Part shown: positions 46,878 to 56,096 of the stretch, piece by piece
Layout of the letters: every line of letters begins with the position of its first letter
Position numbering within the stretch: the stretch's first letter is position 1
NCBI RefSeq assembly: GCF_900128905.1
Contig: NZ_FQTV01000007.1
Coordinates: 156,542-220,541, forward strand
Origin: Bacteroides luti
Lineage (GTDB): Bacteria; Bacteroidota; Bacteroidia; Bacteroidales; Bacteroidaceae
Direction of reading: 5' to 3'
DNA length: 64,000 bases
Position numbers and translations under genes: made by a program
Notes under the pieces: model-generated
Told to the model about the DNA's origin: nothing
Databases searched by the model: none
Seen by the model: only the letters and a program-made list of their open reading frames with translations

Positions 46878-49133
46878 ATGTCACATTTACCGAATCTTAT
46901 AGCAGACTTAGCGCTCATTCTTATATCTGCCGGAATAACCACGTTGCTATTTAAGAAATTAAAACAACCGTTAGTTCTGGGATATATTGTTGCGGGTTTC
47001 CTGGTAGGGCCGCATACATTTCTAACCCCTTCTGTTGTCGATACAGCTAATATACAAACTTGGTCGGATATAGGTGTTATATTCCTTCTCTTTGCCCTTG
47101 GACTGGAATTTAGCTTCAAGAAAATATTGAAAGTAGGAGGGTCGGCCATCATTGCTGCCTGTACAATCATCTTTTGTATGATAGTGGTAGGAATAACTGT
47201 TGGTCTGGGATTTGGGTGGAAACGGATGGACTGTATTTTCCTTGGTGGAATGATTGCGATGTCTTCTACAACCATTATCTACAAAGCTTTTGATGATTTG
47301 GGACTAGGGAAGAAGAAGTTTGCCGGACTTGTGCTTAGCATATTGATTCTTGAAGATATTCTAGCCATTGTTCTTATGGTTGTGCTTTCTACAATGGCTG
47401 TAAGTAGCAGTTTTCAGGGGAGTGATCTTATTGCCAGCATATCTAAACTTGTTTTCTTTCTGGTTCTTTGGTTTGTTGTGGGAATCTTCCTTATTCCCGG
47501 AATCCTGAAAAAAACACGTAAGCTGATGAGTGATGAAACATTGATGATTGTTTCTTTGGGGATGTGTTTCGGAATGGTTGTGCTTGCTTCTCAGGTAGGA
47601 TTTTCTCCGGCCTTTGGTGCATTTATTATGGGATCTATATTGGCCGAAACAATTGAGGCGGAACATATAGAACATCTGGTGAAACCAGTGAAAGATCTTT
47701 TTGGAGCAATATTCTTCGTTTCTGTAGGTATGATGGTAGATCCTTCAATGATTGTAGAATATGCTCTGCCAATTGCGGTAATTTCACTTGTTGTAATTCT
47801 GGGGCAAACTATTTTTGGAACCTCTGGTGTGCTTTTATCTGGACAGCCATTGAGGACTGCCATGCAATGCGGATTCAGCTTAGGTCAGATTGGTGAGTTT
47901 GCATTTATTATTGCTTCGTTAGGTGTAACATTGAAAGTAACAAGCCATTTCTTATATCCAATCGTAGTTGCAGTTTCTGTAATCACAACTTTTCTTACTC
48001 CGTATATGATTCGTCTTGCCGAACCGGCTTACGTAAAGGTTGACCGCTCAATGCCTCGCTCCTGGAAGCGGTTCCTCGACCGCTATTCTTCAGGATCGCA
48101 AACAGTGAACTATGAGAGTGACTGGAAGAAACTGCTTATGGCTATGGGGCGAAACATTGTTATATATTCTATTATAAGTATTGCCGTTATTATATTGTCC
48201 TTCCGTTTTGTTGCTCCAGTATTTCATAATTACCTACCTCAATTTTGGGCGGCATTATGTGGTACAATCTTTACTGTTCTTTGCATATCTCCATTCTTGA
48301 GGGCTATTGTGGTAAAGAAGAACCATTCCGAAGAGTTTGTGACGCTGTGGGAAGACAACCATGTAAATCGTGGTCCGTTGGTTTCTACAATTGTTTTAAG
48401 AGTGGTAATAGCAGTTGCGTTTGTTGCATTTGTTATTGCTCATTTCTTCAAAGCTTCTGTAGGATTAGCTCTTGGAGTGGCTGTAATTCTTGTCTTTTTA
48501 ATGGTCTATTCAAGAGTATTGAAAAAGCAGTCTATCCTTATTGAACGCAGATTTATTCAGAATCTACGATTACGCGATATGCATGCCGAGTATATAGGAA
48601 GTAAAAAGCCGGCTTATGCAGGTAGTCTGCTTTCGCGAGACTTACACCTCACCGATTTAGAAATTCCGGGCGAGTCTGTCTGGGCCGGAAAAACATTGGC
48701 AGAACTCAATTTAGGTAAGAAGTATGGTGTGCATGTTGTTTCAATTCTCAGAGGAAAGCAACGCATTAATATTCCGGGAGCTTCTGTAAGACTTTTCCCT
48801 TTGGACAAGATTCAGGTTATAGGTACTGACGAACAGTTAAACTTGTTTAGTCAGCATATGATGAAGGAAGATGTGGTAGAAGATAATAAGGATTTAGAAA
48901 AAAGCATCATGACTTTGAAGCAGTTTATGATTAATATTAATTCTGTTTTTCTCGGCAAATCTATTCGTGAATCGGGTATTCGTGACAAATATAAGTGTCT
49001 GATTGTGGGGATGGAACGTGATGGTAATTCTCTGAGAACGCCGGATGTGAATGCTCCTTTCCAGGAAGGAGATGTGGTATGGGTTGTAGGCGAGAAAGAG
49101 GATGTGTACAAATTGGTAAATCAAAAGAGCTAA
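46878..49133 (+). CDS. CPA2 family cation:proton antiporter with two TrkA-C domains
   Basis: The 751-residue membrane protein has about 12 helices of the Na+/H+ exchanger fold (LIADLALILISAGITTLLF..., FALGLEFSFKKIL, GFSPAFGAFIMGSILAETIEAEHIEHLV) and a second helical group at about 420-550. Two C-terminal TrkA-C-like domains follow (LEIPGESVWAGKTLAELNLGKK and NSVFLGKSIRESGIRDKYK). It is likely a K+ or Na+ antiporter gated by a soluble ligand such as a nucleotide. There is no full TrkA-N domain. Ion choice cannot be read from sequence. Confidence 0.88.
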   Translation: MSHLPNLIADLALILISAGITTLLFKKLKQPLVLGYIVAGFLVGPHTFLTPSVVDTANIQTWSDIGVIFLLFALGLEFSFKKILKVGGSAIIAACTIIFCMIVVGITVGLGFGWKRMDCIFLGGMIAMSSTTIIYKAFDDLGLGKKKFAGLVLSILILEDILAIVLMVVLSTMAVSSSFQGSDLIASISKLVFFLVLWFVVGIFLIPGILKKTRKLMSDETLMIVSLGMCFGMVVLASQVGFSPAFGAFIMGSILAETIEAEHIEHLVKPVKDLFGAIFFVSVGMMVDPSMIVEYALPIAVISLVVILGQTIFGTSGVLLSGQPLRTAMQCGFSLGQIGEFAFIIASLGVTLKVTSHFLYPIVVAVSVITTFLTPYMIRLAEPAYVKVDRSMPRSWKRFLDRYSSGSQTVNYESDWKKLLMAMGRNIVIYSIISIAVIILSFRFVAPVFHNYLPQFWAALCGTIFTVLCISPFLRAIVVKKNHSEEFVTLWEDNHVNRGPLVSTIVLRVVIAVAFVAFVIAHFFKASVGLALGVAVILVFLMVYSRVLKKQSILIERRFIQNLRLRDMHAEYIGSKKPAYAGSLLSRDLHLTDLEIPGESVWAGKTLAELNLGKKYGVHVVSILRGKQRINIPGASVRLFPLDKIQVIGTDEQLNLFSQHMMKEDVVEDNKDLEKSIMTLKQFMININSVFLGKSIRESGIRDKYKCLIVGMERDGNSLRTPDVNAPFQEGDVVWVVGEKEDVYKLVNQKS

Positions 49134-49199
49134 AAAATGCACCTTTGATAGAATATTTATAATTACTTTTACGACATTAACATAAAATAGATAGTAAAA

Positions 49200-49622
49200 A
49201 TGAGTGATCCTAAAGATTGTCTGTATTGCCAAAACAATCAGACTTTGCATGATTTAATGATTGAATTTGCACAATTAAGTGTATCAAGAGCATTCCTTTT
49301 TAAGGAACAAACTTATAGAGGTCGTTGCCTGGTTGCATATAAAGATCATGTTAACGATCTTAATGAACTGAGTGATGAAGATCGCAATGCTTTTATGGCT
49401 GATGTTGCCAAAGTAACTAGTGCTATGAATAAAGCTTTCCATCCTGCAAAAATTAATTATGGTGCTTATTCGGATAAGTTGTCTCATCTACACTTCCATT
49501 TGGCTCCTAAATATGAAGGTGGTCCCGACTTTGGTGGCACATTCGTTATGAATCCGGGTAAGGTTTATCTTTCAGATGCTGAATATCAGGAACTGATTGA
49601 TGCTGTAAAAGCTAATTTGTAA
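49200..49622 (+). CDS. HIT family hydrolase
   Basis: The 140-residue protein has the histidine triad HLHFHLAP near residue 100, preceded by INYGAYSDKLS, and an N-terminal CLYCQN pair that could bind zinc. HIT proteins hydrolyse or transfer nucleotides at phosphate bonds; the substrate is unknown here. It lies 66 bp after the antiporter gene and ends in a strong terminator. Confidence 0.88.
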   Translation: MSDPKDCLYCQNNQTLHDLMIEFAQLSVSRAFLFKEQTYRGRCLVAYKDHVNDLNELSDEDRNAFMADVAKVTSAMNKAFHPAKINYGAYSDKLSHLHFHLAPKYEGGPDFGGTFVMNPGKVYLSDAEYQELIDAVKANL

Positions 49623-49644
49623 TTAGATACAATCTACGTTTTAT

Positions 49645-49690
49645 ATAAAAAATGTGGTTGTTCCAAACGGAACAACCACATTTTTTTATT
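49645..49690 (+). terminator. Terminator of the HIT gene
   Basis: aatgtggttgttcc (49651-49664) pairs perfectly with ggaacaaccacatt (49669-49682), with A and T runs on the two sides. Confidence 0.88.
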
Positions 49691-49770
49691 GTTTTTTTGT
49701 CTATTCTAAGAAAATGTCTTTTAAACTCAATTCTCAGAGACTTGTTTTACTTTTTTATAACCTATTGAGG

Positions 49771-50040
49771 AAATATCTAACTTATTCTTTTAAATGAGTA
49801 TAGCTAATGAAAACCAGCTAGTTAATTACCTTTTTGGGGAAATATCTAACCTTCTTAAAAGTTGATGCTGTTAGTGTAAGCCAGCTGCTTAATTACCCTT
49901 TTTGGAAATATCTAACTTCTTTTTAAGAGTTGGTGCAAGTAGTGTAAATCAGCTGGTTAATTACTTTTTTGAGAAATATCAAACTTCCTTTTTTGAATGG
50001 ATGCAGATATTGTAAACCAGTTGTTCAATTACCCTTTAGG
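49771..50040. repeat. Four imperfect tandem repeats of 66-69 bp
   Basis: Units start at 49771, 49840, 49906 and 49974, each opening with AAATATCTAAC (AAATATCAAAC in the last) and each carrying near its end an approximate AACCAGCTGGTT dyad followed by AATTAC. A fifth partial copy (tattatatcttacttcttt, from 50041) runs into the last codons of the esterase gene. Confidence 0.8.
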
Positions 50041-50049
50041 TATTATATC

Positions 50050-50946
50050 TTACTTCTTTAAAGCATCTTTTAGCTTGCAGTTCTTTAATTCACGGATACC
50101 TTCTGCAACGGTTTGAGCATTTAATATAGCTCCGGCTTCTGAAGTATGAGTATGATCGCCATAATATAATGTTTGAATAGCATCTTTACCCATCTTGTCA
50201 AGCTTATCTGCTATAAGCTTATTCAAATCAATATATGGAACCTTCTCCATTGTTGCAGCTTCTTTAGTCCAAAGACCGAAGCCATCGCTATTACGAATAA
50301 CAGCTACACTATCTTTAGAAGTAAACATGTTGCGAGGTATGTGTGATAATAGGATAGGAGTAGCCTTTTTAGCTTTTACATCCTTTGCATATTTACGCAT
50401 ATACCAGCCAAAAGAATGAACAGTCTCTTCTTTCCCGGTAAGCTCCATAACTACAGTGGTATCATTATCAGCATATCCTTTCAATGAAGCACGGGCACGT
50501 CCCATATTTAATGAACCGCTATCGTTATGTCCAAACTGAATAAGTACATAATCACCAGGTTTTACTGCCGAAAGTACCTTATCCCAAAGTCCTTCGGTAA
50601 TAAAAGTACGACTGCTGCGTCCACCCAATGCATGGTTTTCTACCGATACTTTAGTTGTATCAATATAGTCTGCAAAGAAATGTCCCCATCCCCATTGGTG
50701 ATTGCTACCATTATCTTTTCCATTCTTTACGGTTGAGTCACCTATTATAAAAACAACCGGACGACCTTTCTTTATAGACGATCCGGCAACTCCGGCATTG
50801 GCTTTCTTAGGATCGGCACCCGACTTTAAACCTAATAAATCTTCACCTGTAATTTGAGTTTTAGTAGTTTTGGCTTTTTCCTGAGCCGAAATAGTCATTG
50901 CAAATAGCGTAAATGCTACAATAAAACATAATTTTAATGCTTTCAT
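50050..50946 (-). CDS. CE12-like rhamnogalacturonan acetylesterase (SGNH hydrolase)
   Basis: The 298-residue protein has a signal peptide (MKALKLCFIVAFTLFAMTISAQ) and the SGNH blocks: VFIIGDSTVKNG (nucleophile Ser), HALGGRSSRTF (block II Gly), QFGHNDSG (block III) and YYGDHTH (catalytic Asp and His). This fits CE12 acetylesterases, which remove acetyl groups from rhamnogalacturonan or other glycans in the periplasm. It is not linked to other pectin genes here. The array of repeats lies directly after its stop codon. Confidence 0.88.
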   Translation of the reverse strand: MKALKLCFIVAFTLFAMTISAQEKAKTTKTQITGEDLLGLKSGADPKKANAGVAGSSIKKGRPVVFIIGDSTVKNGKDNGSNHQWGWGHFFADYIDTTKVSVENHALGGRSSRTFITEGLWDKVLSAVKPGDYVLIQFGHNDSGSLNMGRARASLKGYADNDTTVVMELTGKEETVHSFGWYMRKYAKDVKAKKATPILLSHIPRNMFTSKDSVAVIRNSDGFGLWTKEAATMEKVPYIDLNKLIADKLDKMGKDAIQTLYYGDHTHTSEAGAILNAQTVAEGIRELKNCKLKDALKK

Positions 50947-51061
50947 ATTTTAAAATTTAATCGTAGATATCTTTTCAGCAAAAGTCTGTATTTAGAATAA
51001 TTTGAGAAATAGAGATATGTACATTCATATTAAAAAACATACATTATTACATTAAAAGTAA

Positions 51062-51069
51062 TATTTTTG
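51062..51069 (+). promoter_or_regulatory. -7 box of the carbonic anhydrase gene
   Basis: TATTTTTG lies 32 bp before the start codon. Confidence 0.5.
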
Positions 51070-51101
51070 TGAGTGATTATTAAAAGGTAAAGGATAACAA
51101 A

Positions 51102-51776
51102 ATGGGAGAACAAGAAAATAAATCAGAATTGGGTCTGGAACATATTCTTACTGGTTCCATACGTTCTAAAGAGGAGCAACAGAAACTTACCCCCAGTGAG
51201 GTTCTAGTTATTCTGAAAAAAGGGAATCAGGAATTTGTAGAAGATAATCTAACTGTTCGTAATAATTCCGACCGTATTCGTACAGCAGTTTTAGGGCAGT
51301 ATCCGTTGGCAGTAGTTTTATCTTGCCTTGATTCGCGAGTTCCTGTTGAAGATATTTTTCATCGGGGTATAGGAGACATGTTTGTTTCTCGTGTAGCCGG
51401 AAATATAGTAAATGAAGATATTCTGGGAAGCCTCGAATATGCCTGCAAAGTTTCCGGATCTAAACTTATTGTTGTATTAGGCCATACGCATTGCGGAGCT
51501 ATTCAGTCGGCAATTGATGATGTAAAGATGGGAAATATAACATCTTTACTTTCTAAAATTAAACCAGCTGTAGAAAAAGCTAATAGTTTTTATAAAGGAG
51601 ATAAATCATCAAAGAATGATGAGTTTATGGATGCTGTCTGTCACTTAAATGTTCAAATATCAATTGATGAGATTAGAAGTAAAAGTCCTATTCTTAAAGA
51701 GATGGAAGACCTAAACGAAATTATGATTGTTGGTGCAATCTATGATATGAAAACAGGAAAAGTGGATTTCTTGTAA
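51102..51776 (+). CDS. Beta-class carbonic anhydrase
   Basis: The 224-residue protein shows the zinc ligands and catalytic dyad in VLSCLDSRVPVEDIFH (Cys, Asp-Arg) and GHTHCGAIQSAI (His, Cys). It interconverts carbon dioxide and bicarbonate. There is no signal peptide, so it is cytoplasmic. It is monocistronic and ends in a strong terminator at 51828. Confidence 0.95.
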   Translation: MGEQENKSELGLEHILTGSIRSKEEQQKLTPSEVLVILKKGNQEFVEDNLTVRNNSDRIRTAVLGQYPLAVVLSCLDSRVPVEDIFHRGIGDMFVSRVAGNIVNEDILGSLEYACKVSGSKLIVVLGHTHCGAIQSAIDDVKMGNITSLLSKIKPAVEKANSFYKGDKSSKNDEFMDAVCHLNVQISIDEIRSKSPILKEMEDLNEIMIVGAIYDMKTGKVDFL

Positions 51777-51827
51777 TTGATACTTGTAAATGGTCCGGTA
51801 AAGCTTCTTTATCGGATATAAAAATAG

Positions 51828-51860
51828 AGCCGGACTTATTTGCAAGTCCGGCTTTTTTCT
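51828..51860 (+). terminator. Terminator of the carbonic anhydrase gene
   Basis: agccggactt (51828-51837) pairs with aagtccggct (51844-51853), followed by a run of T. Confidence 0.88.
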
Positions 51861-51952
51861 TCTTACTTTGTTTAACCACAAATAGAAAGTGGAGTATAAG
51901 CAAAAGTACAAGTTTTTCCGGACGATAATAAATCAATTAATATTTGACTGTT

Positions 51953-52780
51953 ATGATTGAAATACCCGAATCTATTGTATTGTGCCGTCAGTTGAATAAT
52001 ACTATTAAAGGAAAGGTTATTACTGATGTTGTTGCAGGTTTTTCTCCTCACAAGTTTGCTTTCTTCTTGGGTGATCCTCAAAATTACCCATCACTCTTGA
52101 TTGGGAAAAAAGTTATTGATTCCAATCCTCGGGGAGGTTTGGTTGAAATTAGTACAGAAAAAACCAGAATTGTATTTGGTGATGGAGCTAATCTTCGTTA
52201 TTTTGGGTCTGGAAGTAAAATACCCGATAAGCATCAGCTCCTGATAGAATTTGATGATAATTCTTTTCTTGCTGTAACAGTGCAGATGTATGGCGGATTA
52301 TGGGCTTTCCAGGTCGGTGCATTCGATAATCCATATTATCTTGTTGCGGTAGAAAAGCCTTCTGTTTTATCAGATGCATTTAGCAAAGATTATTTCATGA
52401 ATCTTATTTCTGATGAAAATCTTCAGAAGAAATCTGCAAAAGCTTTGCTAGCTACCGAACAAAGAATTCCTGGTCTTGGTAATGGTGTATTGCAGGATAT
52501 TTTGTATAATGCCGGCATACATCCCAAAAAGAAAGTTCAGGAACTGAATATACAAGAAAAGGAGATGTTGTATAATGTAATAAAGAATACGATATCTGAA
52601 ATCTGTGAATTAGGTGGAAGAGATGTTGAAACAGATTTGTTTGGCAACGCCGGAGGATATAAAACAAAGCTTTCCAAAAATACTTCTGGAAAGCCTTGCT
52701 CTAAATGTGGTAGTATTATTATAAAAGAAAACTATTTAGGCGGAAGCATTTACTATTGTAAGGAATGCCAGCCATTATAG
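51953..52780 (+). CDS. Fpg/Nei-like protein lacking the catalytic proline
   Basis: The first ATG is at 51953 (275 residues, MIEIPESIVLCRQL). The H2TH block (TEQRIPGLGNGVLQDILYNAGI) and the C-terminal zinc finger (CSKCG...CKEC) are intact, so it belongs to the Fpg/Nei family and should bind DNA. The N terminus should read MPELPE: here residue 2 is Ile, not the nucleophilic Pro, although Glu3 and Glu6 are kept. The lysine of the RRAKYL-like loop is replaced (NPRGGLVEI), and the zinc-finger arginine by Gly (LGGSIYYC). Base excision by the usual mechanism therefore looks impossible. Confidence 0.85.
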   Translation: MIEIPESIVLCRQLNNTIKGKVITDVVAGFSPHKFAFFLGDPQNYPSLLIGKKVIDSNPRGGLVEISTEKTRIVFGDGANLRYFGSGSKIPDKHQLLIEFDDNSFLAVTVQMYGGLWAFQVGAFDNPYYLVAVEKPSVLSDAFSKDYFMNLISDENLQKKSAKALLATEQRIPGLGNGVLQDILYNAGIHPKKKVQELNIQEKEMLYNVIKNTISEICELGGRDVETDLFGNAGGYKTKLSKNTSGKPCSKCGSIIIKENYLGGSIYYCKECQPL

Positions 52781-52788
52781 ATTACTTT

Positions 52789-53211
52789 CTAATCTTCTGA
52801 ATTAAAATCAAATTCGAAGTCAAAATCATCCATATATTCTGGAGTGCTGAAATCTTCTAATTCTCGACGATCTTTTTTTGTTGGTCGTCCTGTACCTCGT
52901 GCCCTGTCCACAAAACCACTAATTTTACTCATTTCAAGTATTTCATACTGATCAGGAGTGGTTACATTTTCCATGTATTCCGGCACAAGCTTAGCTCCAA
53001 CTCGCTTTTCTATTGTTTGCAATACCTTAAATGAATAAGTAATAGGCGACTTTTTTACCTGAATAACATCACCTACTTTAATAGTGCGTGATGCTTTTAC
53101 CTGTGAACCATTAATAGAAACACGACCTTTTTTACAAGCTTCGGCAGCGATAGTACGTGTTTTGAATATACGCGTTGCCCACATCCATTTGTCTATTCTC
53201 GCTTCAGCCAT
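52789..53211 (-). CDS. S4-domain RNA-binding protein (Hsp15-like)
   Basis: The 140-residue protein opens with the S4 fold ARIDKWMWATRIFKTRTIAAEACKKGRVSINGSQVKASRTIKVGD, like Hsp15, which binds stalled 50S-peptidyl-tRNA complexes. An acidic tail (DDFDFEFDFNSED) ends the protein. It lies 5 bp after pth, so translation is probably coupled, and both fit peptidyl-tRNA rescue. Confidence 0.9.
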   Translation of the reverse strand: MAEARIDKWMWATRIFKTRTIAAEACKKGRVSINGSQVKASRTIKVGDVIQVKKSPITYSFKVLQTIEKRVGAKLVPEYMENVTTPDQYEILEMSKISGFVDRARGTGRPTKKDRRELEDFSTPEYMDDFDFEFDFNSED

Positions 53212-53216
53212 ACTTT

Positions 53217-53780
53217 TTATTTTTTATTAAACTGATTCATTGTAAGAGATATGCCTGCCAGACAGAAACTTTTCACAATTTCGCCAGCCATTTCCAGGCG
53301 CTCATCCATTGTCTTCATATCTTCTTCGGTAAAATTGCCTAGAACAAAGTCAATCTGTCCACCTCGTGGAAAATCATTACCTATACCAAAACGCAGACGT
53401 GCATAGTTTTCGGTGCCCAAAGTTGCAGCTATATGCTTTAACCCGTTGTGACCAGCATCGCTACCTTTTCCTTTCAAGCGAAGAGTGCCGAACGGTAACG
53501 CTAAGTCGTCAACCACTACAAGTACGTTTTCTAAAGCAATTTTTTCTTTTTGCATGTAATAGCGTACTGCATTTCCGCTCAAATTCATATAAGTAGATGG
53601 CTTGAGCAAAATAAGCGTACGACCTTTTATCGATAGAGTAGCGGTAGCCCCATAACGTCCATCGGTAAAAACAATATTGGACGCCTTAGCAAGGGCGTCC
53701 AATACATTAAATCCTATGTTGTGACGAGTATCCCGGTATTCTTCACCGATATTACCCAATCCTACAATCAAGTATTTCAT
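53217..53780 (-). CDS. pth: Peptidyl-tRNA hydrolase
   Basis: The 187-residue enzyme frees tRNA from prematurely released peptidyl-tRNA. It shows [22 protein letters not shown] with the catalytic histidine, [45 protein letters not shown] and RLRFGIG. It lies 18 bp after rplY, an order found in many bacteria. Confidence 0.97.
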   Translation of the reverse strand: MKYLIVGLGNIGEEYRDTRHNIGFNVLDALAKASNIVFTDGRYGATATLSIKGRTLILLKPSTYMNLSGNAVRYYMQKEKIALENVLVVVDDLALPFGTLRLKGKGSDAGHNGLKHIAATLGTENYARLRFGIGNDFPRGGQIDFVLGNFTEEDMKTMDERLEMAGEIVKSFCLAGISLTMNQFNKK

Positions 53781-53798
53781 TAAACTTTAAAAAGTTAA

Positions 53799-54374
53799 TT
53801 ATTTATTTGCTGCAGCAGCAAGACCTCTTGCTACACGAGTCAACTTAACAGCACAAACAACAGCTTCCTTAGCAGTTAATAATTCAAGGTTTTCAAATGA
53901 AAGTTGTCCAACCTGGATAGTCTTACCTAAACCTAAGCTAGATACATTGATAACCAATTTTTCTGGGATGTTGTTGAATAATGCTTTAACTTTAATTTTA
54001 CGCATTTGAAGAGTTAACTTACCACCGGCTTTAACACCTTCAGCCAAACCTTCAAGAGCTACTGGAACTTCCATTACGATAGGTTTAGCTTCATCAATCT
54101 GATAGAAGTCGATGTGAAGAATATTATCCTTTACTGGGTGGAATTGGATATCTTTCATGATAGCCTTAACCTTCTTACCTTCGATATCAAGATTTACAAG
54201 ATAGATATCTGGTGAATATACCAAGTTACGAAGAGAATCGTTTGTTACTGTAAAGTGTAAGTTTTCTCCTTGTCCGTAAAGAACGCAAGGTACGCTGTCA
54301 GTCTTACGAATTGCTTGAGAACCTTTCTTTCCGAATTCGTTTCTCAATGATGCTTTAATTTCAATTGATTTCAT
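53799..54374 (-). CDS. rplY: 50S ribosomal protein L25/general stress protein Ctc
   Basis: The 191-residue protein is the long (TL5/CTC) form. It has an N-terminal 5S rRNA-binding domain (LRNEFGKKGSQAIRKTDSVPCVLYG, then DIQFHPVKDNILHIDF) and a C-terminal beta domain (VPVALEGLAEGVKAGGKL). It is the first gene of the rplY-pth-S4 unit. The promoter has TACTTTTG as -7 (complement of 54472-54479), giving a leader of about 90 bases. Confidence 0.96.
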   Translation of the reverse strand: MKSIEIKASLRNEFGKKGSQAIRKTDSVPCVLYGQGENLHFTVTNDSLRNLVYSPDIYLVNLDIEGKKVKAIMKDIQFHPVKDNILHIDFYQIDEAKPIVMEVPVALEGLAEGVKAGGKLTLQMRKIKVKALFNNIPEKLVINVSSLGLGKTIQVGQLSFENLELLTAKEAVVCAVKLTRVARGLAAAANK

Positions 54375-54471
54375 TTTCTAATTTTTTTGTGTTACTCTAA
54401 ATTAAGTTTTTTGTTGCTTAACTCACCATTACACGATGTGGTATATCACACGATGCCAGTAAAAAGCGGTG

Positions 54472-54479
54472 CAAAAGTA
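54472..54479 (-). promoter_or_regulatory. -7 box of the rplY operon
   Basis: caaaagta reads TACTTTTG on the minus strand. The roughly 90-base leader carries a short repeat (cacgatg twice within 54433-54457), which may form a weak hairpin. Confidence 0.55.
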
Positions 54480-54541
54480 CGCTTTCTTTTTTATATTACA
54501 AAGAAAAGGGAAGGATAAATGACTTAAATAAAAAATATTTC

Positions 54542-54925
54542 CTATTCAAAATCAATATCAATCTTTATTTCGTCAGAAATTATATGATCAGTATTTATTT
54601 CTTCTTCGTCAGCCTGATTGATTACAGTTTCTTCATTATTACCTTGGTTGTCGTTTATAAAAGAGATTGCTTGCGTTAATCCTGTCATAAACTTCTCAAA
54701 ATCTTCTTTATAAAGAAAGATTTTGTGTTTTTCAAAAGAAACCTGTGAATCGTCTCCTTCTCCTGAAACTACTTTTTTACTTTCTGTAATAGCAATGAAC
54801 ATTTCGTCTTTACGGTTCTTTTTAACATCTAAATAATAAATGCGTTTACCTGCTTTGATTGATTTAGAAAAAACGATTTCCTTCTCGCTCATATCCACTG
54901 CGCTTTTCTTTTTGAACTCTTCCAT
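54542..54925 (-). CDS. PUR-alpha-like DNA/RNA-binding protein (DUF3276)
   Basis: The 127-residue protein shows the single PUR repeat VFSKSIKAGKRIYYLDVKKNRKDEMFIAITES and then KHKIFLYKEDFEKFMTGLTQAISFI, as in bacterial PUR proteins that bind purine-rich single strands. An acidic tail (NQADEEEINTD...DIDFE) follows. It is a single-gene unit. Cellular role not known. Confidence 0.9.
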   Translation of the reverse strand: MEEFKKKSAVDMSEKEIVFSKSIKAGKRIYYLDVKKNRKDEMFIAITESKKVVSGEGDDSQVSFEKHKIFLYKEDFEKFMTGLTQAISFINDNQGNNEETVINQADEEEINTDHIISDEIKIDIDFE

Positions 54926-55064
54926 AAACTAAATTATCACTGTTTTAATTCGGCCCCAAAATTGACTATTTTTTTTTAATAGGCAAAAGAATAGTGCAGA
55001 AACTTCTTGTAAAAACACATTTTTAATTTTAAAGAGCTATTTATTCATTAAAAAATGTAATTTG

Positions 55065-55096
55065 TTTGTGTGAACACTCTAAAATATCTACTTTTG
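55065..55096 (+). promoter_or_regulatory. Promoter of the nusB operon
   Basis: TTTG at 55065-55068 and TACTTTTG at 55089-55096 are 20 bp apart, the ideal Bacteroides spacing. The predicted start near 55103 supports translation from ATG 55126. Confidence 0.8.
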
Positions 55097-55125
55097 TACG
55101 TTGAATTAATGAATTGAAAAAAGTT

Positions 55126-56052
55126 ATGATTAACAGAGTTCTTATTCGTCTTAAGATCGTACAGATTGTGTACGCTTACTATCAAAATGGAAACAAAAAC
55201 CTGGATACAGCCGAAAAAGAGTTGTTTTTTAGTCTTTCGAAGGCTTACGACCTCTACAACTACTTGTTGTTGTTGATGATAGAATTGACGAACTTTGCCC
55301 ATAAACGTATTGATGCGGCAAAAAATAAATTAGTACCTTCTCAGGAAGATTTAGCCCCTTGCATGAAATTTGTGGAAAACAAATTTATTGCCCAATTGGA
55401 AGTAAACAAACAACTTTCAGAGTTTGTAACTAACCAAAAGAAAACATGGGCTAATGAAACCGATTTTATCAAAGAACTATTTGATAAAATTGCCAGTTCC
55501 GATATATATAAGGAGTATATGGAGTCTGAAGAGTCTTCTTATACTGAAGATCGTGAGTTATGGAGAAAAATCTATAAAAACTTCATTATGACTAATGAAT
55601 CTTTAGATCAGGTTTTGGAAGATCAAAGCTTATATTGGAATGATGATAAGGAAATAGTTGATACCTTTGTTATTAAAACAATCAAGAAATTTGAGGAGAA
55701 ACAAGGTGCAAATCAAAAGCTATTGCCTGAATTTAAAGATGATGAAGATCAGGAATTTGCTCGCAGATTGTTCCGCCGTTCAATTCTGAATGAAGATTAT
55801 TACCGCCATTTAATAAGCGAGAATACTAAGAACTGGGATTTAGACCGTGTGGCTTTCATGGATGTGATTATTATGCAGATTGCATTAGCGGAAATACTTA
55901 GTTTCCCTAATATTCCAATTAGTGTATCTTTGAATGAATATGTAGAAATTGCGAAACTATATAGTACCGCAAAAAGTGGCAGTTTTATTAATGGTACATT
56001 GGATGGAATAGTTAATCAATTAAAAAAAGATGGAAAGCTAACAAAAAACTAA
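55126..56052 (+). CDS. nusB: Transcription antitermination factor NusB, long Bacteroidetes form
   Basis: From ATG 55126 (MINRVLIRLKIVQIVYAYYQN) the protein has 308 residues, about twice the usual size. The NusB helical core is C-terminal (DQEFARRLFRRSILNEDYY, DRVAFMDVIIMQIALAEILSFPNIP, NEYVEIAKLYSTAKSGSFINGTLDGI). The long N-terminal part is helical and acidic and typical of this phylum. It binds boxA with NusE in rRNA antitermination. It leads an operon with yajC, ybbR and coaE. Confidence 0.94.
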   Translation: MINRVLIRLKIVQIVYAYYQNGNKNLDTAEKELFFSLSKAYDLYNYLLLLMIELTNFAHKRIDAAKNKLVPSQEDLAPCMKFVENKFIAQLEVNKQLSEFVTNQKKTWANETDFIKELFDKIASSDIYKEYMESEESSYTEDRELWRKIYKNFIMTNESLDQVLEDQSLYWNDDKEIVDTFVIKTIKKFEEKQGANQKLLPEFKDDEDQEFARRLFRRSILNEDYYRHLISENTKNWDLDRVAFMDVIIMQIALAEILSFPNIPISVSLNEYVEIAKLYSTAKSGSFINGTLDGIVNQLKKDGKLTKN

Positions 56053-56096
56053 TATATTTGTTTTTTCATTGATTATAAAACTATAAAGAATATTTT

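Larger units (their letters stand above)
49623..50049. other. Spacer with terminator and long tandem repeat
   Basis: It starts with the terminator of the HIT gene (49645-49690) and then holds four imperfect repeats of 66-69 bp at 49771-50040, ending at the stop codon of the minus-strand esterase gene. No ORF of its own is credible. Confidence 0.75.
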
